From Methanogenium marinum (lineage in GTDB: Archaea; Halobacteriota; Methanomicrobia; Methanomicrobiales; Methanomicrobiaceae): 64,000 bases of DNA. This document shows positions 1 to 9,188 of the stretch, one piece after another. How positions within the stretch are numbered: position 1 is the stretch's first letter; each line of letters begins with the position of its first letter. The position numbers and the translations under genes were made by a program. The DNA lies in contig NZ_JAKELO010000002.1 of NCBI RefSeq assembly GCF_028912405.1, positions 1,807,276 through 1,871,275 on the forward strand. Reading direction: 5' to 3'. Below the pieces are notes generated by a model. It had not been told where the DNA came from. It worked only from the letters and a program-made list of their open reading frames with translations, and made no database searches.

Positions 1-2
1 GC

Positions 3-140
3 GGCTATACTGTTCAGGATACCAGTACGATTCATGATCCTCTGATGTTAATCATAGGTGAACTGCTCCTTATTCTGGCAATTGCACTCTGGTATACTCT
101 TTTCCGTTTGAGAAAAGCAAAGAAAAGGAATTCAATATAA
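3..140 (+). CDS. C-terminal end of a membrane-anchored protein (partial)
   Basis: Only the last 45 codons are inside the window; the reading frame is open from base 3 to a TAA at 138-140. The visible part ends with one hydrophobic helix of about 20 residues (LMLIIGELLLILAIALWYTL) followed by a basic tail rich in Arg and Lys. That is the usual pattern of a C-terminal membrane anchor with the bulk of the protein outside the cell, as in many archaeal surface proteins. Nothing more can be said about function because the rest is upstream of the window. Confidence 0.5.
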   Translation, partial: GYTVQDTSTIHDPLMLIIGELLLILAIALWYTLFRLRKAKKRNSI

Positions 141-142
141 AT

Positions 143-358
143 TCTGTCCAGCCAAAAATTTCAAAAGAACTGGTAAAATCAGATTGTACGTTCTCCCCTG
201 CTTTTGATGAGCGCTATTCATATCACGAATTTTCCAGCGAATATGGCGGTATCAAACAAAAATGGGTCATGTACCATTCCGACCCGATGCACAAACGGCA
301 GAATAAGACATTTGAAAAGAACCTCGTGAAAAATCTGTGCAAAAGAATTCGGATGTGA
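143..358 (+). pseudogene. Transposase fragment, IS1634/IS4-like
   Basis: An open frame of 71 codons without a suitable start ends in TGA at 356-358. The translation contains RYSYHEFSSEYGGIKQKWVM followed by a basic segment with KRQNKTFEKNL. A YGG-(I/V)-xQxW(V/F) segment followed by a basic helix with a K-x-(L/F)-E-K pattern is typical of the middle of IS1634-type (DDE, IS4 superfamily) transposases, so this is probably an internal remnant. No terminal inverted repeats or other transposase parts are seen nearby. The family call is from motif memory only. Confidence 0.5.
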
Positions 359-436
359 ACCTGATGCACATAATGCAGAATGTGAGAAAAGTCCTTTCCT
401 TTTGACGTTTTACTCTCTGTGTTGCAGACCGTGTTT

Positions 437-2127
437 CTACATCGCCTCTACCCGGCGGAAACGGAAGATGATACGCCAGTCTTGTTGTTCCCGAAGCGTG
501 ACCTCATTCATCTCCTCAAGGAATTGGCAGAGGTCCTTCATGTTCTTCGCATGCTGAATCTGGTTTCTGATGGCAGTGATGTGGCGGACGGTGTGTGCAT
601 ATCGTTCAGCATTGCGCTGATATTCCCGCTGGAGACGGAGTGCAGCTATGGCTGAACCAACGGCGGGGAGGGTGATAGTAAAGAAGGCCAGAATCATGGG
701 AACGCGAAACGGGTAATCTGTTTCCCAGTGACCGATACCGGTTGCATGAAGAACCGCAAGTATGAGTGTGACAAAAAAGATTGCTACACCTGCATAGGTC
801 AGCAGTGTGTATGTACGTTGTGCAGATTTCCGTGCTTTTTCATAAAACGTGAGGCGGTTTGTTACCCATGCTGAGCGGAAGAATTTTTTGATGGGCACAT
901 ACGGAATATCAAGGCGGCAGAAAGAGATGGGCCGTGTGGCCATTATCTCCTCAAATGCCATCACCATCCAGTCGTTTGGGCGGTGGGCCATACTCATGTG
1001 GGGGGGTGTATCCGGTTTTTCACACTGGATACAGATGATGCAGAGAAAGAATGCTGCACGCAGGCGTTCGGCGAGGAAGTTGTAATCAATCCATCTGCGG
1101 TGGAAATCCCCATGGCGTGATGCATACATCAGGAGTATGATAAAGGAGATCTCCAACACCTCAACCCAAACCAGCCAGGGCAACTCCGGGAGAAAAAGTG
1201 TCTGGAATGTAATCGTGGCAACAGCAAGGGCGGCAAGGAGGGTGACAAGCGTGCCGGTCCATGTGTGCAGACGCTGATATTTCTTTGCTAAAAGACGGGT
1301 CTGGGTAAAGTAAGGGAGTAAAGATCCATAAATGGGTTCCAGAACCGTGTCATCCAGTGATGCCACCACCGTTTCCTCATGCAGAGATGTGATGTATCGC
1401 TGGTATGTGGCAGAATAATCGGAGAGATTTACATTTTCTGTGTTGTACTGATTGAGCTGTGCATAGGAATCGAAGATCATATCGTCATGGGGCAGTTCAT
1501 AATGCCTGCCATTCATCGGATCAACTGCAAAAATAGTCCGTCCATGATTTCGTGCAAGATCAAAGACGCTCCCTGGTTTGTAAAGATTTGCACCGGGTTC
1601 CCACTCCCCGATAAGAAGGGCAAGCGTGCACCAGTCGATGATTGTGTCATGGACCGGGTTGAACCCCGGGGTTGCATTTTCGGCACGGACTCTTTCAATG
1701 GTGTGGGCTATGTCCCCCTCAAACGGATCAGTTGTATGATCCGGTTCATTTTCCCCACAATAAATGAGGACTATTTCAGGGGGTGAAATGCCTTCCCATA
1801 TACTGTCTGCAAGCAGTGCCTCAAGAATGGTGTGCTCCGGCCCTGCCTGGTGAGGGAGAATGAACCGGTAAGAATGCGGTGTGCCGGCGAGGCTATTTTC
1901 GATGCGAAGGAACAATTTTTTATTGTCTTCAGTACAGGGCCAGCGGTGAAGTGGTGTTCTGTTACGATAAGTCCCACCTGAACAGAGGTTGCAAGGGGGC
2001 CGGGCGGGTATATAGAATTGGTTTGTTGGGCGGAGGTATCTGCCTCAGTCTGCCATGTATCCCTGTTTTCTGTTTCTGCCAGCATCTCTCTTTGTATCCT
2101 CCTCCTGAGTGGCAATAAAGGTTTCAT
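437..2127 (-). pseudogene. SLOG-like plus SLATT-like two-TM membrane protein, frameshifted
   Basis: Two overlapping frames together give one protein of about 560 residues. The long frame (437-1915, 492 residues) begins abruptly at a TTG inside a domain. The 5' part continues in another frame up to an ATG at 2127, and joining them needs one extra A in the A6 run (T6 on the plus strand, 1916-1921). The N-terminal region (about the first 200 residues) looks like a Rossmann-type SLOG/nucleotide-sensing domain: VQVGLIVTEHH, then LALLIGEWEPG, then GRTIFAVD. The rest has two hydrophobic hairpins and a W-x-D-Y-N-x-x-AERLR segment typical of SLATT two-TM effector domains, ending in a long charged helix. 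Such proteins are thought to act as membrane effectors in nucleotide-sensing conflict systems. Whether the frameshift is real or a sequence error cannot be told. The domain names are inferred from motif patterns. Confidence 0.55.
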
Positions 2128-2328
2128 GTGAATGTGTAGGGAATCAGATTACCGATTTGTGGTGATTTCTGAGTTTTCAGAGACAAATCTCGATTTTTTT
2201 ACTGAAGGTATTGGAACCTGCCCTTTTCTTTTGCCGGAAAATATCACCCGAATCTTTAGATAAAGTATTTCTCCTCTGCCGGAAATCGGACTATATCACA
2301 TAACGGTGTTGTGGAGAGGTAATGGTAC

Positions 2329-3213
2329 ATGAGTGGAGAAGGTGGAGGTTTAGGGAAAGGTCTCGGTAGTGGAAGTGGAGCAGGTGCTGTGAATCTCATT
2401 CCCCGGGTGGCAGGGTTTGCGTACGCAATTGTGGTAATAATTGCACTGGGGATACTCTGGTACACCGGGAAAATAAATCGCAAAAAGGCATTGGTATTTT
2501 TACTCATCTCAACAGCACTGGGTTTCCTTATTTTTGCACCCGTTGCACCCCACAACTTCCAGCAGCTGATTCTTCGCGATGTCACCTCCCTTGGTGCGTC
2601 CCTCCAGGCGGCGGCTTTTGGATTGATTCTGCTTCTGCTTCTCTCACTTGTCTTTGGAAGGATATTTTGTGGGCATATCTGCCCCGCCGGTGCAATCCAG
2701 GAACTTGCTTCTCTTGTTCCACTGCCCAAATTCGGGCAGAACCTGAATACCATTTCTCGTGTTATCCGGGCGGTCGTTTTTGTAATTGTTCTTGCAGCAG
2801 CGTTCGGGTGGTCTGTCGGCATTATCGATTATTTTGGCTTGCAGGAGTTCTTTTCACTTGATGTGACGTCCGTTTTATTTTATGTATTTCTTGGAGTGTT
2901 GCTTCTTTCAATGGTGGTATACCGGCCGTTCTGTCGGTTTATCTGTCCGTATGGGCTGCTCCTCTCTCTCACTGCAGCGGTGAGCTCCTTTAAATTCCGG
3001 CGCACAGACAAATGTATTGAATGTGGATTATGTGAAAAGGCCTGTCCCACCAATGAGGCAAAGGTTGGTGACCTGAAATCGGAGTGTTATATGTGCGGCC
3101 GGTGTATTGAGGTATGCCCGGTGGAAGGTGCCCTTGTGTATCGGCGTTCAACAGGTAGATGGTCTGCAGCAGGCATCCCCGATGAGAAGGAACAGGCAGA
3201 AAACACTCCCTGA
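2329..3213 (+). CDS. NapH/NosR-like membrane [4Fe-4S] polyferredoxin
   Basis: A 294-residue membrane iron-sulfur protein, probably passing electrons between a membrane pool and a cytoplasmic partner. The Gly-rich start is followed by about five hydrophobic helices. Two CxxxCP-type motifs sit near helix ends (FCGHICPAG and FCRFICPYG), as in the NapH/NosR/RdxA group. The C-terminus has two classical ferredoxin clusters: CIECGLCEKACP and CYMCGRCIEVCP. The ATG follows GGAGAGGT. There is no nitrate or nitrous oxide reductase gene nearby, so the electron partner is unknown. A TATA-like TTTAGATAAAG lies at about 2255. The family is well supported, the exact role is not. Confidence 0.85.
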   Translation: MSGEGGGLGKGLGSGSGAGAVNLIPRVAGFAYAIVVIIALGILWYTGKINRKKALVFLLISTALGFLIFAPVAPHNFQQLILRDVTSLGASLQAAAFGLILLLLLSLVFGRIFCGHICPAGAIQELASLVPLPKFGQNLNTISRVIRAVVFVIVLAAAFGWSVGIIDYFGLQEFFSLDVTSVLFYVFLGVLLLSMVVYRPFCRFICPYGLLLSLTAAVSSFKFRRTDKCIECGLCEKACPTNEAKVGDLKSECYMCGRCIEVCPVEGALVYRRSTGRWSAAGIPDEKEQAENTP

Positions 3214-3333
3214 TTTTTCATAATTTAATAGAAAAAAATTCATATTTATCGTGTCGTTCCGATGGTCTGACACGATATATTACCGGCACTGGATTTTTTT
3301 CTCCTGCCAGTTGGGCATCCCTTATGTATTTGG

Positions 3334-4623
3334 TTATGTCTTCCTGCCTGATTTTCCTGATACAATGGCTTTTGCAGCAAGCGCACCGGTTGAAAAAGCT
3401 GCCTGCAGGTTATATCCGCCGGTGTCACCATCGATGTCAAGGACTTCTCCGATGCAGAAGAGGCCGGTCACTGCTTTTGCCTCCATGGTTTTCTGCCGTA
3501 TGGCGTCCCGTGCCACGCCGCCCCGTGTCGCCATTGCCGTTGCATATCCTTCTGTTCCTGCCACAGTGAATGGAAAGTCTGTCAGGTATCTGATGAGGGT
3601 ATTTCTGTCAGTTTTGGTGAGGTGGGCACAGGTGGCATCACGCGGGATCCCTGAAAGTTCAAGCAGGCGAAGGATAAACCGGGCGGGAGCTTCTGTTCCG
3701 GAAAGGACTGTATTCACCTGATGATTTTTTCCATCTGCTATGGTGGTAGTCAGTTCTTTTCTTGCTCCCACCTCATCTTTACCTGCCACAAATCCCACGT
3801 GCAGGATATCACCGGGCCGCACATACCGGGAGATGTGCAGGGCACCGGGGCCGGAAATGCCGTTGATGGTGAAGATGATATCTCCTGTTACCTGCTGATT
3901 TTTTTTACCATCGTGGTACAGGGAGAGCGGGACGTTGTCAAATGAGATGCCGGTCAGGTCACGGAAGGGATAATTCCGGATGAGGAGGGCAGCGAGGGCA
4001 GGCCCCGTCTCTGTGACGGGCAGTCCCAGCATTCCTGCAAGGGTATATCCGTCACCCGCCGATCCGGTTGCCGGGTATGAGGCACCGCCGGTTGCAAGCA
4101 CAACATTTTCTGTGGTATAGGTAGCATTTCCTGTTTTAACGGAGAACAGATCGTCTGAATGTTCGATTTCAAGGACAGATTCCCCGCACCGGATCTCAAC
4201 ACATTTTCTGGTGCATTCTGTGAGGAGGAGAGAGAGAACGTCCTTTGCAGTGCCATTGTCTTTTGGAAAGTATTTGCCGTTCTCATCGGCGGTAAAAGAA
4301 AACCCGCGTTCGTTGAAAAATTCCAGCAAGTCAGTGTTTTTGAAGTTCATCAGGGCAGACCGGAGAAATTTCCCTCCTTCCCCGTAATGGGAAATGAATT
4401 CGTTCATTGTTCCGGTATGGGTGAGATTACATTTGCCTGCGCCGGTGATGCAGAGTTTTTTGCCACAGGATGACATCTTCTCAAGGACCAGAATCCGTTT
4501 GTTGCCCCCCCCGGCATGGCAGGCACAGAAGAGTCCGGCAGGCCCGCCTCCGATGACGATGGCGGTATATATGGTGTCAGTTTCGGCAATGTTTCTGGTG
4601 GTGGAACTATCTTCGTATGTCAT
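3334..4623 (-). CDS. NAD(P)/FAD-dependent oxidoreductase, HI0933/BaiN family
   Basis: A 429-residue flavoprotein. The N-terminal dinucleotide-binding motif is AIVIGGGPAGLFCACHA (about residues 22-38). It is followed by the family signature KKLCITGAGKCNLTH and a second FAD-contact segment VVLATGGASYPATGSAGDGY. The C-terminus has GLFCIGEVLDIDGDTGGYN, which closes the FAD site in HI0933-type proteins. Length fits the family (about 400-430 residues). Members are annotated as aminoacetone oxidase-like or as reductases such as BaiN, and the true substrate is generally unknown. The next gene on the same strand (ProC-like) is upstream by about 80 bases, so co-transcription is possible. Confidence 0.87.
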   Translation of the reverse strand: MTYEDSSTTRNIAETDTIYTAIVIGGGPAGLFCACHAGGGNKRILVLEKMSSCGKKLCITGAGKCNLTHTGTMNEFISHYGEGGKFLRSALMNFKNTDLLEFFNERGFSFTADENGKYFPKDNGTAKDVLSLLLTECTRKCVEIRCGESVLEIEHSDDLFSVKTGNATYTTENVVLATGGASYPATGSAGDGYTLAGMLGLPVTETGPALAALLIRNYPFRDLTGISFDNVPLSLYHDGKKNQQVTGDIIFTINGISGPGALHISRYVRPGDILHVGFVAGKDEVGARKELTTTIADGKNHQVNTVLSGTEAPARFILRLLELSGIPRDATCAHLTKTDRNTLIRYLTDFPFTVAGTEGYATAMATRGGVARDAIRQKTMEAKAVTGLFCIGEVLDIDGDTGGYNLQAAFSTGALAAKAIVSGKSGRKT

Positions 4624-4701
4624 ATCTGTTGGGTCAGTATTCGTTGGTATTTATGCCGTATTATCTTTTACAGGGCGTTGCCCCCTTTGTGTGGAAGGTG
4701 A

Positions 4702-5535
4702 CTAATTTCCTTCGGTATTGGTATTTTCTGAAGATGCATTTCGGAAAGTTGCATGTTTTCTCCCGGTTGCAGCAAATATCTCATCGCAGACTGCAGGGAA
4801 GCGACAGGTCAGAACGTTCACTCCTTCTTCGGTTATTCCTCCGGGGGTGGCGACACGACTGACGATATCTGTACACGCTGTCCCGGGAATTTCCAGCAGA
4901 GCGGCCGTTCCGATGAATGTCTCGCGGGAAAGTGCTTCTGCTTCGTCTGCAGGAATCCCTGTCATCCGGGATGCAGATACGGCAAATTCGTGAATCATCT
5001 CCGCAAAAAATGCAGGGGCACAGCTGGTGAGGGTGGTATACGATTCAATGTCCTGTTCAGATATGATGGCCGGAGTGCCGATGGCCCCAAAGAGGGAGAT
5101 TACCCGTTCCCTGTCTGCCTTTGTTGTGCGTTCAGAAAAAACGATGAGTGATACTCCCTTCAGCTGTTCTGAGGTGACAGAGGGTATCACCCGCACTACC
5201 CGTGCCGAAGTCAGGGCTTCGAGCTCGCTCAGGGGTACATCCGATGCAATCGAAATAAGCAGTTTATCGTCTGTCAGGAGGTCTTTTATTTCCTCCATGG
5301 CCGGCACCACGTCCGGCTGTCTGACACAGAGGATGATGACACCCGCGTCCTTCACAAGTGTGCGGTTGTTGTCTGCTGTCTGTATTCCTGTCTCTGCGGC
5401 AATTGCGTTTTGTGCCTCCGGTGTCCGGTTTGAGGCACAGAGTTGTTGTGGAACTGCTGCCCCCCCTCTGAGAAATGACCGGATGAGCATCCGCCCCATG
5501 CTCCCTGTCCCGATGATTCCAATACGTGTGTCCAT
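4702..5535 (-). CDS. Pyrroline-5-carboxylate reductase-like NAD(P)-binding protein
   Basis: The protein begins with a Rossmann motif RIGIIGTGSMGRML directly after the chosen ATG at 5535. An in-frame ATG 12 codons upstream would add a non-conserved basic leader. Further family features are the NR segment after the second strand (CASNRTPEAQNA), VIILCVRQPDVVPAM, and a C-terminal helical part with AGVPADEA-like and TPGGITEEGV segments (here VATPGGITEEGVNVL), the ProC signature. It would reduce pyrroline-5-carboxylate to proline. Paralogues with other substrates exist in methanogens, so the proC symbol is withheld. No other proline genes are adjacent. Confidence 0.8.
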   Translation of the reverse strand: MDTRIGIIGTGSMGRMLIRSFLRGGAAVPQQLCASNRTPEAQNAIAAETGIQTADNNRTLVKDAGVIILCVRQPDVVPAMEEIKDLLTDDKLLISIASDVPLSELEALTSARVVRVIPSVTSEQLKGVSLIVFSERTTKADRERVISLFGAIGTPAIISEQDIESYTTLTSCAPAFFAEMIHEFAVSASRMTGIPADEAEALSRETFIGTAALLEIPGTACTDIVSRVATPGGITEEGVNVLTCRFPAVCDEIFAATGRKHATFRNASSENTNTEGN

Positions 5536-5577
5536 TACCCTATATCTTACTTTTTTGGTTCTTATTTTCATCCCCGT

Positions 5578-6045
5578 TCAGGGATGTCCGGTTGCAGCAT
5601 GAGCAGATATTTCATCGTCCGTCAGAGTCCTGCCGTATGTTTTCAGCCCCGAGATGGTTCCATCGAATTGACGTTGATTTGTGGCAGTCCCAAAGAATAT
5701 GCCGTCCGTGCGGGGGGTGATCCTGTTTCCCGTTGTTCTTTGCATGTTTGTATAGCTTTGCACAGCTTTGTAATCCGGTTTGTAAAGATAATTCTGGGAA
5801 ATATGGCCAGAATCAGCAATTGGACTTCTCATTGAAGGATTTCTGGATCTCTTTGCAATTGTGCAGGGATCACAGGCACAACCACTCCCATCGGATGCTA
5901 AATCAGGATTGCTGTATGATCCGTGCAAAGTATGCAAAGTACCTGTATTCTCTGTATATCTATCTATTATAGTCTCATATTTAGGAATATAAAGGGCAAT
6001 TTGTCCGTTGTTTAGTTTTGCAATATTGGCTGTTTTTGTGTGCAA
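5578..6045 (-). pseudogene. LamG/concanavalin-like surface protein remnant
   Basis: The last 40 codons read FFGTATNQRQFDGTISGLKTYGRTLTDDEISAHA (given here in two overlapping parts: FFGTATNQRQFDGTISGL and KTYGRTLTDDEISAHA). This matches the C-terminal strand and helix of LamG-type jelly-roll domains found in large secreted archaeal proteins. There is no ATG start and no signal peptide. The frame is open only to about 6125, where a TAG ends it, and the upstream 120 residues have no clear domain. It is probably the decayed 3' end of a large surface-protein gene. The intact parent, if any, is not in the window. Confidence 0.5.
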
Positions 6046-6566
6046 AGCTACTCCAAAGCTGCAAACATATCCGGGACTATACGTTCCGTCGATGTCATCA
6101 GGGTCATTGTCGTTCCGGTGTTCTCTCTATTGGTGATGAGTAATTGAATTGCTTTATTCAAATCTTTTCATCAGGCAATTTATGCGAAACATTCCCAGAT
6201 TCACGTATGTTTTGAAAAAAAGGACGGTTTTAATTGGTAGAATATAGGATGATACTCTTCTTTCAACCAGATAATTGTACACCATTCTTGGTATGGATTC
6301 TTAGCGGGTTATACGGGGTGCACACTCCTCTGATCGAAAATATATTAGAAAATTGGAAATATAGTGGTTTGCACCTCAAGGTTGCATGGCAAACGGATTT
6401 GCGGGAGCAAAATATGAGGCGGTACTATTGAAATTTTCGTTAATCAACACCCCTGTCGGATGGATTCCTCCCGGAAATGATATTTTGAACGGCAGAGATA
6501 TGGCTTCATCAACAGAATCAAAAAATGTATGGAATGGTTGGGTATTTTATATTCTGGCTGTATTTT
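6046..6566. other. AT-rich gap without a supported gene
   Basis: About 520 bases between the LamG remnant and the Cache lipoprotein gene. Two short plus-strand frames (6234-6431 and 6386-6583) overlap each other, lack ribosome binding sites and have no recognisable features. They are taken as chance. No tRNA-like fold or repeat was noticed. The segment may be further decayed sequence of the gene whose LamG end survives next to it. Confidence 0.4.
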
Positions 6567-7445
6567 TCAGGTTTCCCGGATGATAATGAGCCGCCACTCT
6601 GTGCCATGTATCCCGATAGTGGTCCAGTAGGCTTCTTTCTGTACAACTTCACCAAAACCGGTGTCATAGAATGCATACGTGTCATACCCTGACCAGTTCC
6701 CCGCATAGTGGTGTGCAAAGTCAAGTATTTCCGGGAAATCTTCATAGAGGGATTCGTTAAAGGTCTCTTTGCCGATTTCTTCCGGGTCTGCGTCATAGAG
6801 GACACGTCCGTCTGTCTGGGCTGCCATGATGGTATATGGCGTGTCTTCAACAGCAGGGACTGCATATTCCCCGATGATTACATCCGGTGCAAACGAAAGA
6901 CTCACAAGGCCTGCCAGCTTTTCTTCTTCGTTAAATACCGGGTATTCAATGACAGAAGCATATCCTCCCTGTGCAAGGGGGAAAAGGTCACTCATAAGTG
7001 CCTGTCTGGTGGAAAATAATTCCTGAATAACGGTCTGGTTTCCAAGGTTCTTCCCGATGAGCATATCTGTCTTTGATGCCGGCAGTCCCGTGAGGACGGT
7101 TCCGTCTCTGCCGACGGTGATCACGGTTTTACAGGAGGGGGCAGCATAGAGGAGTGTAGAGAGTGGCACATAATTGCACGCACATGAAGCATCAAGACCC
7201 ATTTCTGAAAGTTCTCCTGCTGTTTCTGCCGCTGTTGTATCCAGTATCAGGAGCCGGGTATTGATGTCACCCTGGAGGGTGCTGAGAATCTGTTGCATTT
7301 CGGCGTGTGCTGCGGTATCATCACAAGTGGGTGCAGGCGACTCCTCTGTATGGAGACATCCTGCTGTAAAAATCACAGAAGAGATGAGAGCTGCTGCAAT
7401 AAAGATTGAGATAATTGTGGTAATTGGCCCGGTGTCTGCTTTCAC
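6567..7445 (-). CDS. Extracytoplasmic lipoprotein with a Cache/PDC sensor domain
   Basis: A 292-residue protein starting at a GTG. It has an N-terminal hydrophobic helix ending in a lipobox-like FTAGC (about residues 26-30), so it is predicted to be lipid-anchored outside the cell. The remainder has the order of a double-Cache fold. A long helix comes first, then ITVGRDGTVLTGLPASKTDMLIGKN (quoted in two parts: ITVGRDGTVLTGLPAS, KTDMLIGKN), then SVIEYPVFN and a membrane-distal repeat with AAQTDGRVLYDADPEEIGK. Such domains bind small ligands and are normally fused to kinases or chemoreceptors. Here the domain stands alone and no kinase adjoins it, so it may act as a free ligand-binding protein. 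Ligand unknown. Confidence 0.75.
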   Translation of the reverse strand: MKADTGPITTIISIFIAAALISSVIFTAGCLHTEESPAPTCDDTAAHAEMQQILSTLQGDINTRLLILDTTAAETAGELSEMGLDASCACNYVPLSTLLYAAPSCKTVITVGRDGTVLTGLPASKTDMLIGKNLGNQTVIQELFSTRQALMSDLFPLAQGGYASVIEYPVFNEEEKLAGLVSLSFAPDVIIGEYAVPAVEDTPYTIMAAQTDGRVLYDADPEEIGKETFNESLYEDFPEILDFAHHYAGNWSGYDTYAFYDTGFGEVVQKEAYWTTIGIHGTEWRLIIIRET

Positions 7446-7540
7446 CCTGAGATGTTAGAAAAAGAGTGGTATATTCTTTTTGCTGTTCGTTTCAATAGCA
7501 TAGATATTCTACACCGATCACCAGATTCATCTGCATTGAA

Positions 7541-7768
7541 ATGAATATTTCATTTATTATGGCATCCCCCCTTCTCGCAGTGGTATTTTCATTCTTTATT
7601 CCGGGACTTGGACAGTTGTATACCGGACAGTTTCTGAAAGCTGTTCTGCTCTTCGTTGCAGCAGTGATCTTTGGATTCTTCTCGTTCACGCTTATTACTA
7701 TTCCTCTGTATGTCATTGTCTGGATCTACAGCATGTATGATGGGTACACGAAAGCGAAGGAGATGTAA
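7541..7768 (+). CDS. Small two-helix membrane protein, TM2-like
   Basis: A 75-residue protein with two hydrophobic helices. The first contains the FFIPGLGQLYTGQFLKA segment typical of TM2-type and related small membrane proteins, and the turn is followed by a second helix and the end IYSMYDGYTKAKEM. An internal ATG at residue 7 (MASPLL) is an equally likely start, because neither site has a clear ribosome binding site. Function unknown. It is divergent from the upstream lipoprotein gene and shares a 95-base intergenic region with it. Confidence 0.75.
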   Translation: MNISFIMASPLLAVVFSFFIPGLGQLYTGQFLKAVLLFVAAVIFGFFSFTLITIPLYVIVWIYSMYDGYTKAKEM

Positions 7769-7857
7769 TCCATCCGATTTGCAGCCAGAAGTATGTGGAA
7801 CCGGTAAGCCGGGGAACGGTTAACCTGGTACCCCGTATTGATGAATTTATTGGATAA

Positions 7858-8424
7858 TTATGGGAGAGGAACAGTTTTGTTCCTCTCTCCCTCTTCTTTT
7901 GTGTTTATCCCCTGCCTGAGACATTTGTGTATCATCTCCCTCAGACGAAAGAGGGTCTGTGTCTCTGCAAAATCTCTTCCTTCCCAGCGGATGATACCGT
8001 TTCTGTCGATGAGATAGAGATATGCCGATGTCGGGTCTGCTATCTCCAGGGGTTCGGTGAGTTCAGATGCACTGCCATAAACGGTCATTACATAGTCATG
8101 GTCTGCTTCCGGAATTCCTGAACGCATTCCCCCATCAATCATTATTCGCATTGGCCGCCAGATGGCTGAACGTATGACCGGGATCTCATAGATTACGATT
8201 TTTTCTCTCCCCTTAAACTCCTCTTTGATGGGGATTACCCAGGAATCTATCATATCCTGAGCCTCGCGGACAAATGCAACGACAATGAGTGCCGGGGCCC
8301 CCTTTGCTGCATCTGGGAGTGTTTTTTTCTTCCCGGAAAGTGTTTCAGCAGTTATTTCCGGGAACCGGAATCCTGTCACCATGGGGGTTGAATAGGTTTC
8401 ACTGATGATGAATCTGCCGGACAC
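7858..8424 (-). CDS. Thioredoxin-fold protein, distantly ATP10-like
   Basis: A 188-residue soluble protein. It has the strand order of a thioredoxin fold (ALIVVAFVREAQ, then a long insertion, then AYLYLIDRNGIIRWEGRDF) but no CxxC redox motif. The segment RPMRIMIDGGMRSGIPEADHDYV and the late RNGIIRWEG recall the ATP10 family (the longer segment is at about residues 91-113 and contains the key pair GGMRSG). ATP10 proteins are assembly factors in mitochondria; a role here would be unknown. The frame starts at a GTG with no ribosome binding site, and an ATG at residue 15 is an alternative. It is encoded on the same strand as the peroxiredoxin 240 bases upstream. Confidence 0.55.
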   Translation of the reverse strand: MSGRFIISETYSTPMVTGFRFPEITAETLSGKKKTLPDAAKGAPALIVVAFVREAQDMIDSWVIPIKEEFKGREKIVIYEIPVIRSAIWRPMRIMIDGGMRSGIPEADHDYVMTVYGSASELTEPLEIADPTSAYLYLIDRNGIIRWEGRDFAETQTLFRLREMIHKCLRQGINTKEEGERNKTVPLP

Positions 8425-8660
8425 TGTGATATGTTGTCACATGGAGGGGTAATTGTCGTCCCTGTTTGTCATATCTTTTGGGTGAAAAGGGAGGGACGGT
8501 GGGCTTTGTGGTAAATATGTGAGGACATATTCTGAATGTCCGGATTTTCTGAAATATACAGGGTGTCCGGGATAGTGGTGAATCTCTGCCTGTCACCGGA
8601 ACGTTTTATCCGGTTGTCAAAACGTGGGAGATGGAATTTAAAAAAGAGTAAAAAGTATCT

Positions 8661-9143
8661 TTATTCAGATGATGCCTGCAGTTCTTCCAGCCGGTTTTTG
8701 ACCGCATCAACATGACCGGTCACCTTGACACGGGACCACGATTCACAGATGATACCATCGGGGTCTATAATGTAGGTTGTCCGCACAATTCCCAACATCT
8801 CACGCCCCAGAATCTTTTTCGGCCGCCATGCTAAGTATTCCTTGATGACTGCGTGTGATTCATCCGAGAGGAGGATAATCTTTAGGCCATGGGTGCCGGC
8901 GAACTTTGCGTGACTCTGGCAGGAGTCTGCACTGATTCCGAGGACTACTGCATTCAGGTGGGAAAATGCATCCAGTTCCTCATTGAAACCTTTTGCCTCT
9001 GTTGTGCAGCCGGGCGTGTTATCCTTTGGGTAAAAATAGAGAACAACCCATTTCCCTGCAAAGGTATTCAGGCAGATTTCAGTATTATTTTTATCCGGAA
9101 GACAGAATCCGGGTGCCGGCGTGCCGGCTTCAAGTGCCACCAT
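8661..9143 (-). CDS. bcp: Thiol peroxidase of the Bcp/PrxQ family
   Basis: A 160-residue peroxiredoxin that would reduce hydrogen peroxide and alkyl hydroperoxides. It has the conserved order VLYFYPKDNTPGCTTEA, where the Cys is the peroxidatic residue, then LGISADS and LLSDESHAVIKEY, and a late RTTYIIDPDG. The usual resolving Cys five residues after the peroxidatic one is absent (here TTEAKGF). The Cys in ISADSCQSH could serve instead, or the enzyme may be 1-Cys. Length fits the family. A TATA-type promoter lies just upstream. It is an oxygen-defence gene as expected for an anaerobe. Confidence 0.9.
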   Translation of the reverse strand: MVALEAGTPAPGFCLPDKNNTEICLNTFAGKWVVLYFYPKDNTPGCTTEAKGFNEELDAFSHLNAVVLGISADSCQSHAKFAGTHGLKIILLSDESHAVIKEYLAWRPKKILGREMLGIVRTTYIIDPDGIICESWSRVKVTGHVDAVKNRLEELQASSE

Positions 9144-9174
9144 GATGATTCACAAGAGGATTACCTTACGTGAT

Positions 9175-9188
9175 ACTATTTATAATTG
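9175..9188 (-). promoter_or_regulatory. TATA-box promoter of the peroxiredoxin gene
   Basis: On the minus strand this reads CAATTATAAATAGT, a good archaeal TATA box. Its centre is about 38 bases before the ATG at 9143, which puts the transcript start about 10-15 bases before the gene. Confidence 0.5.
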
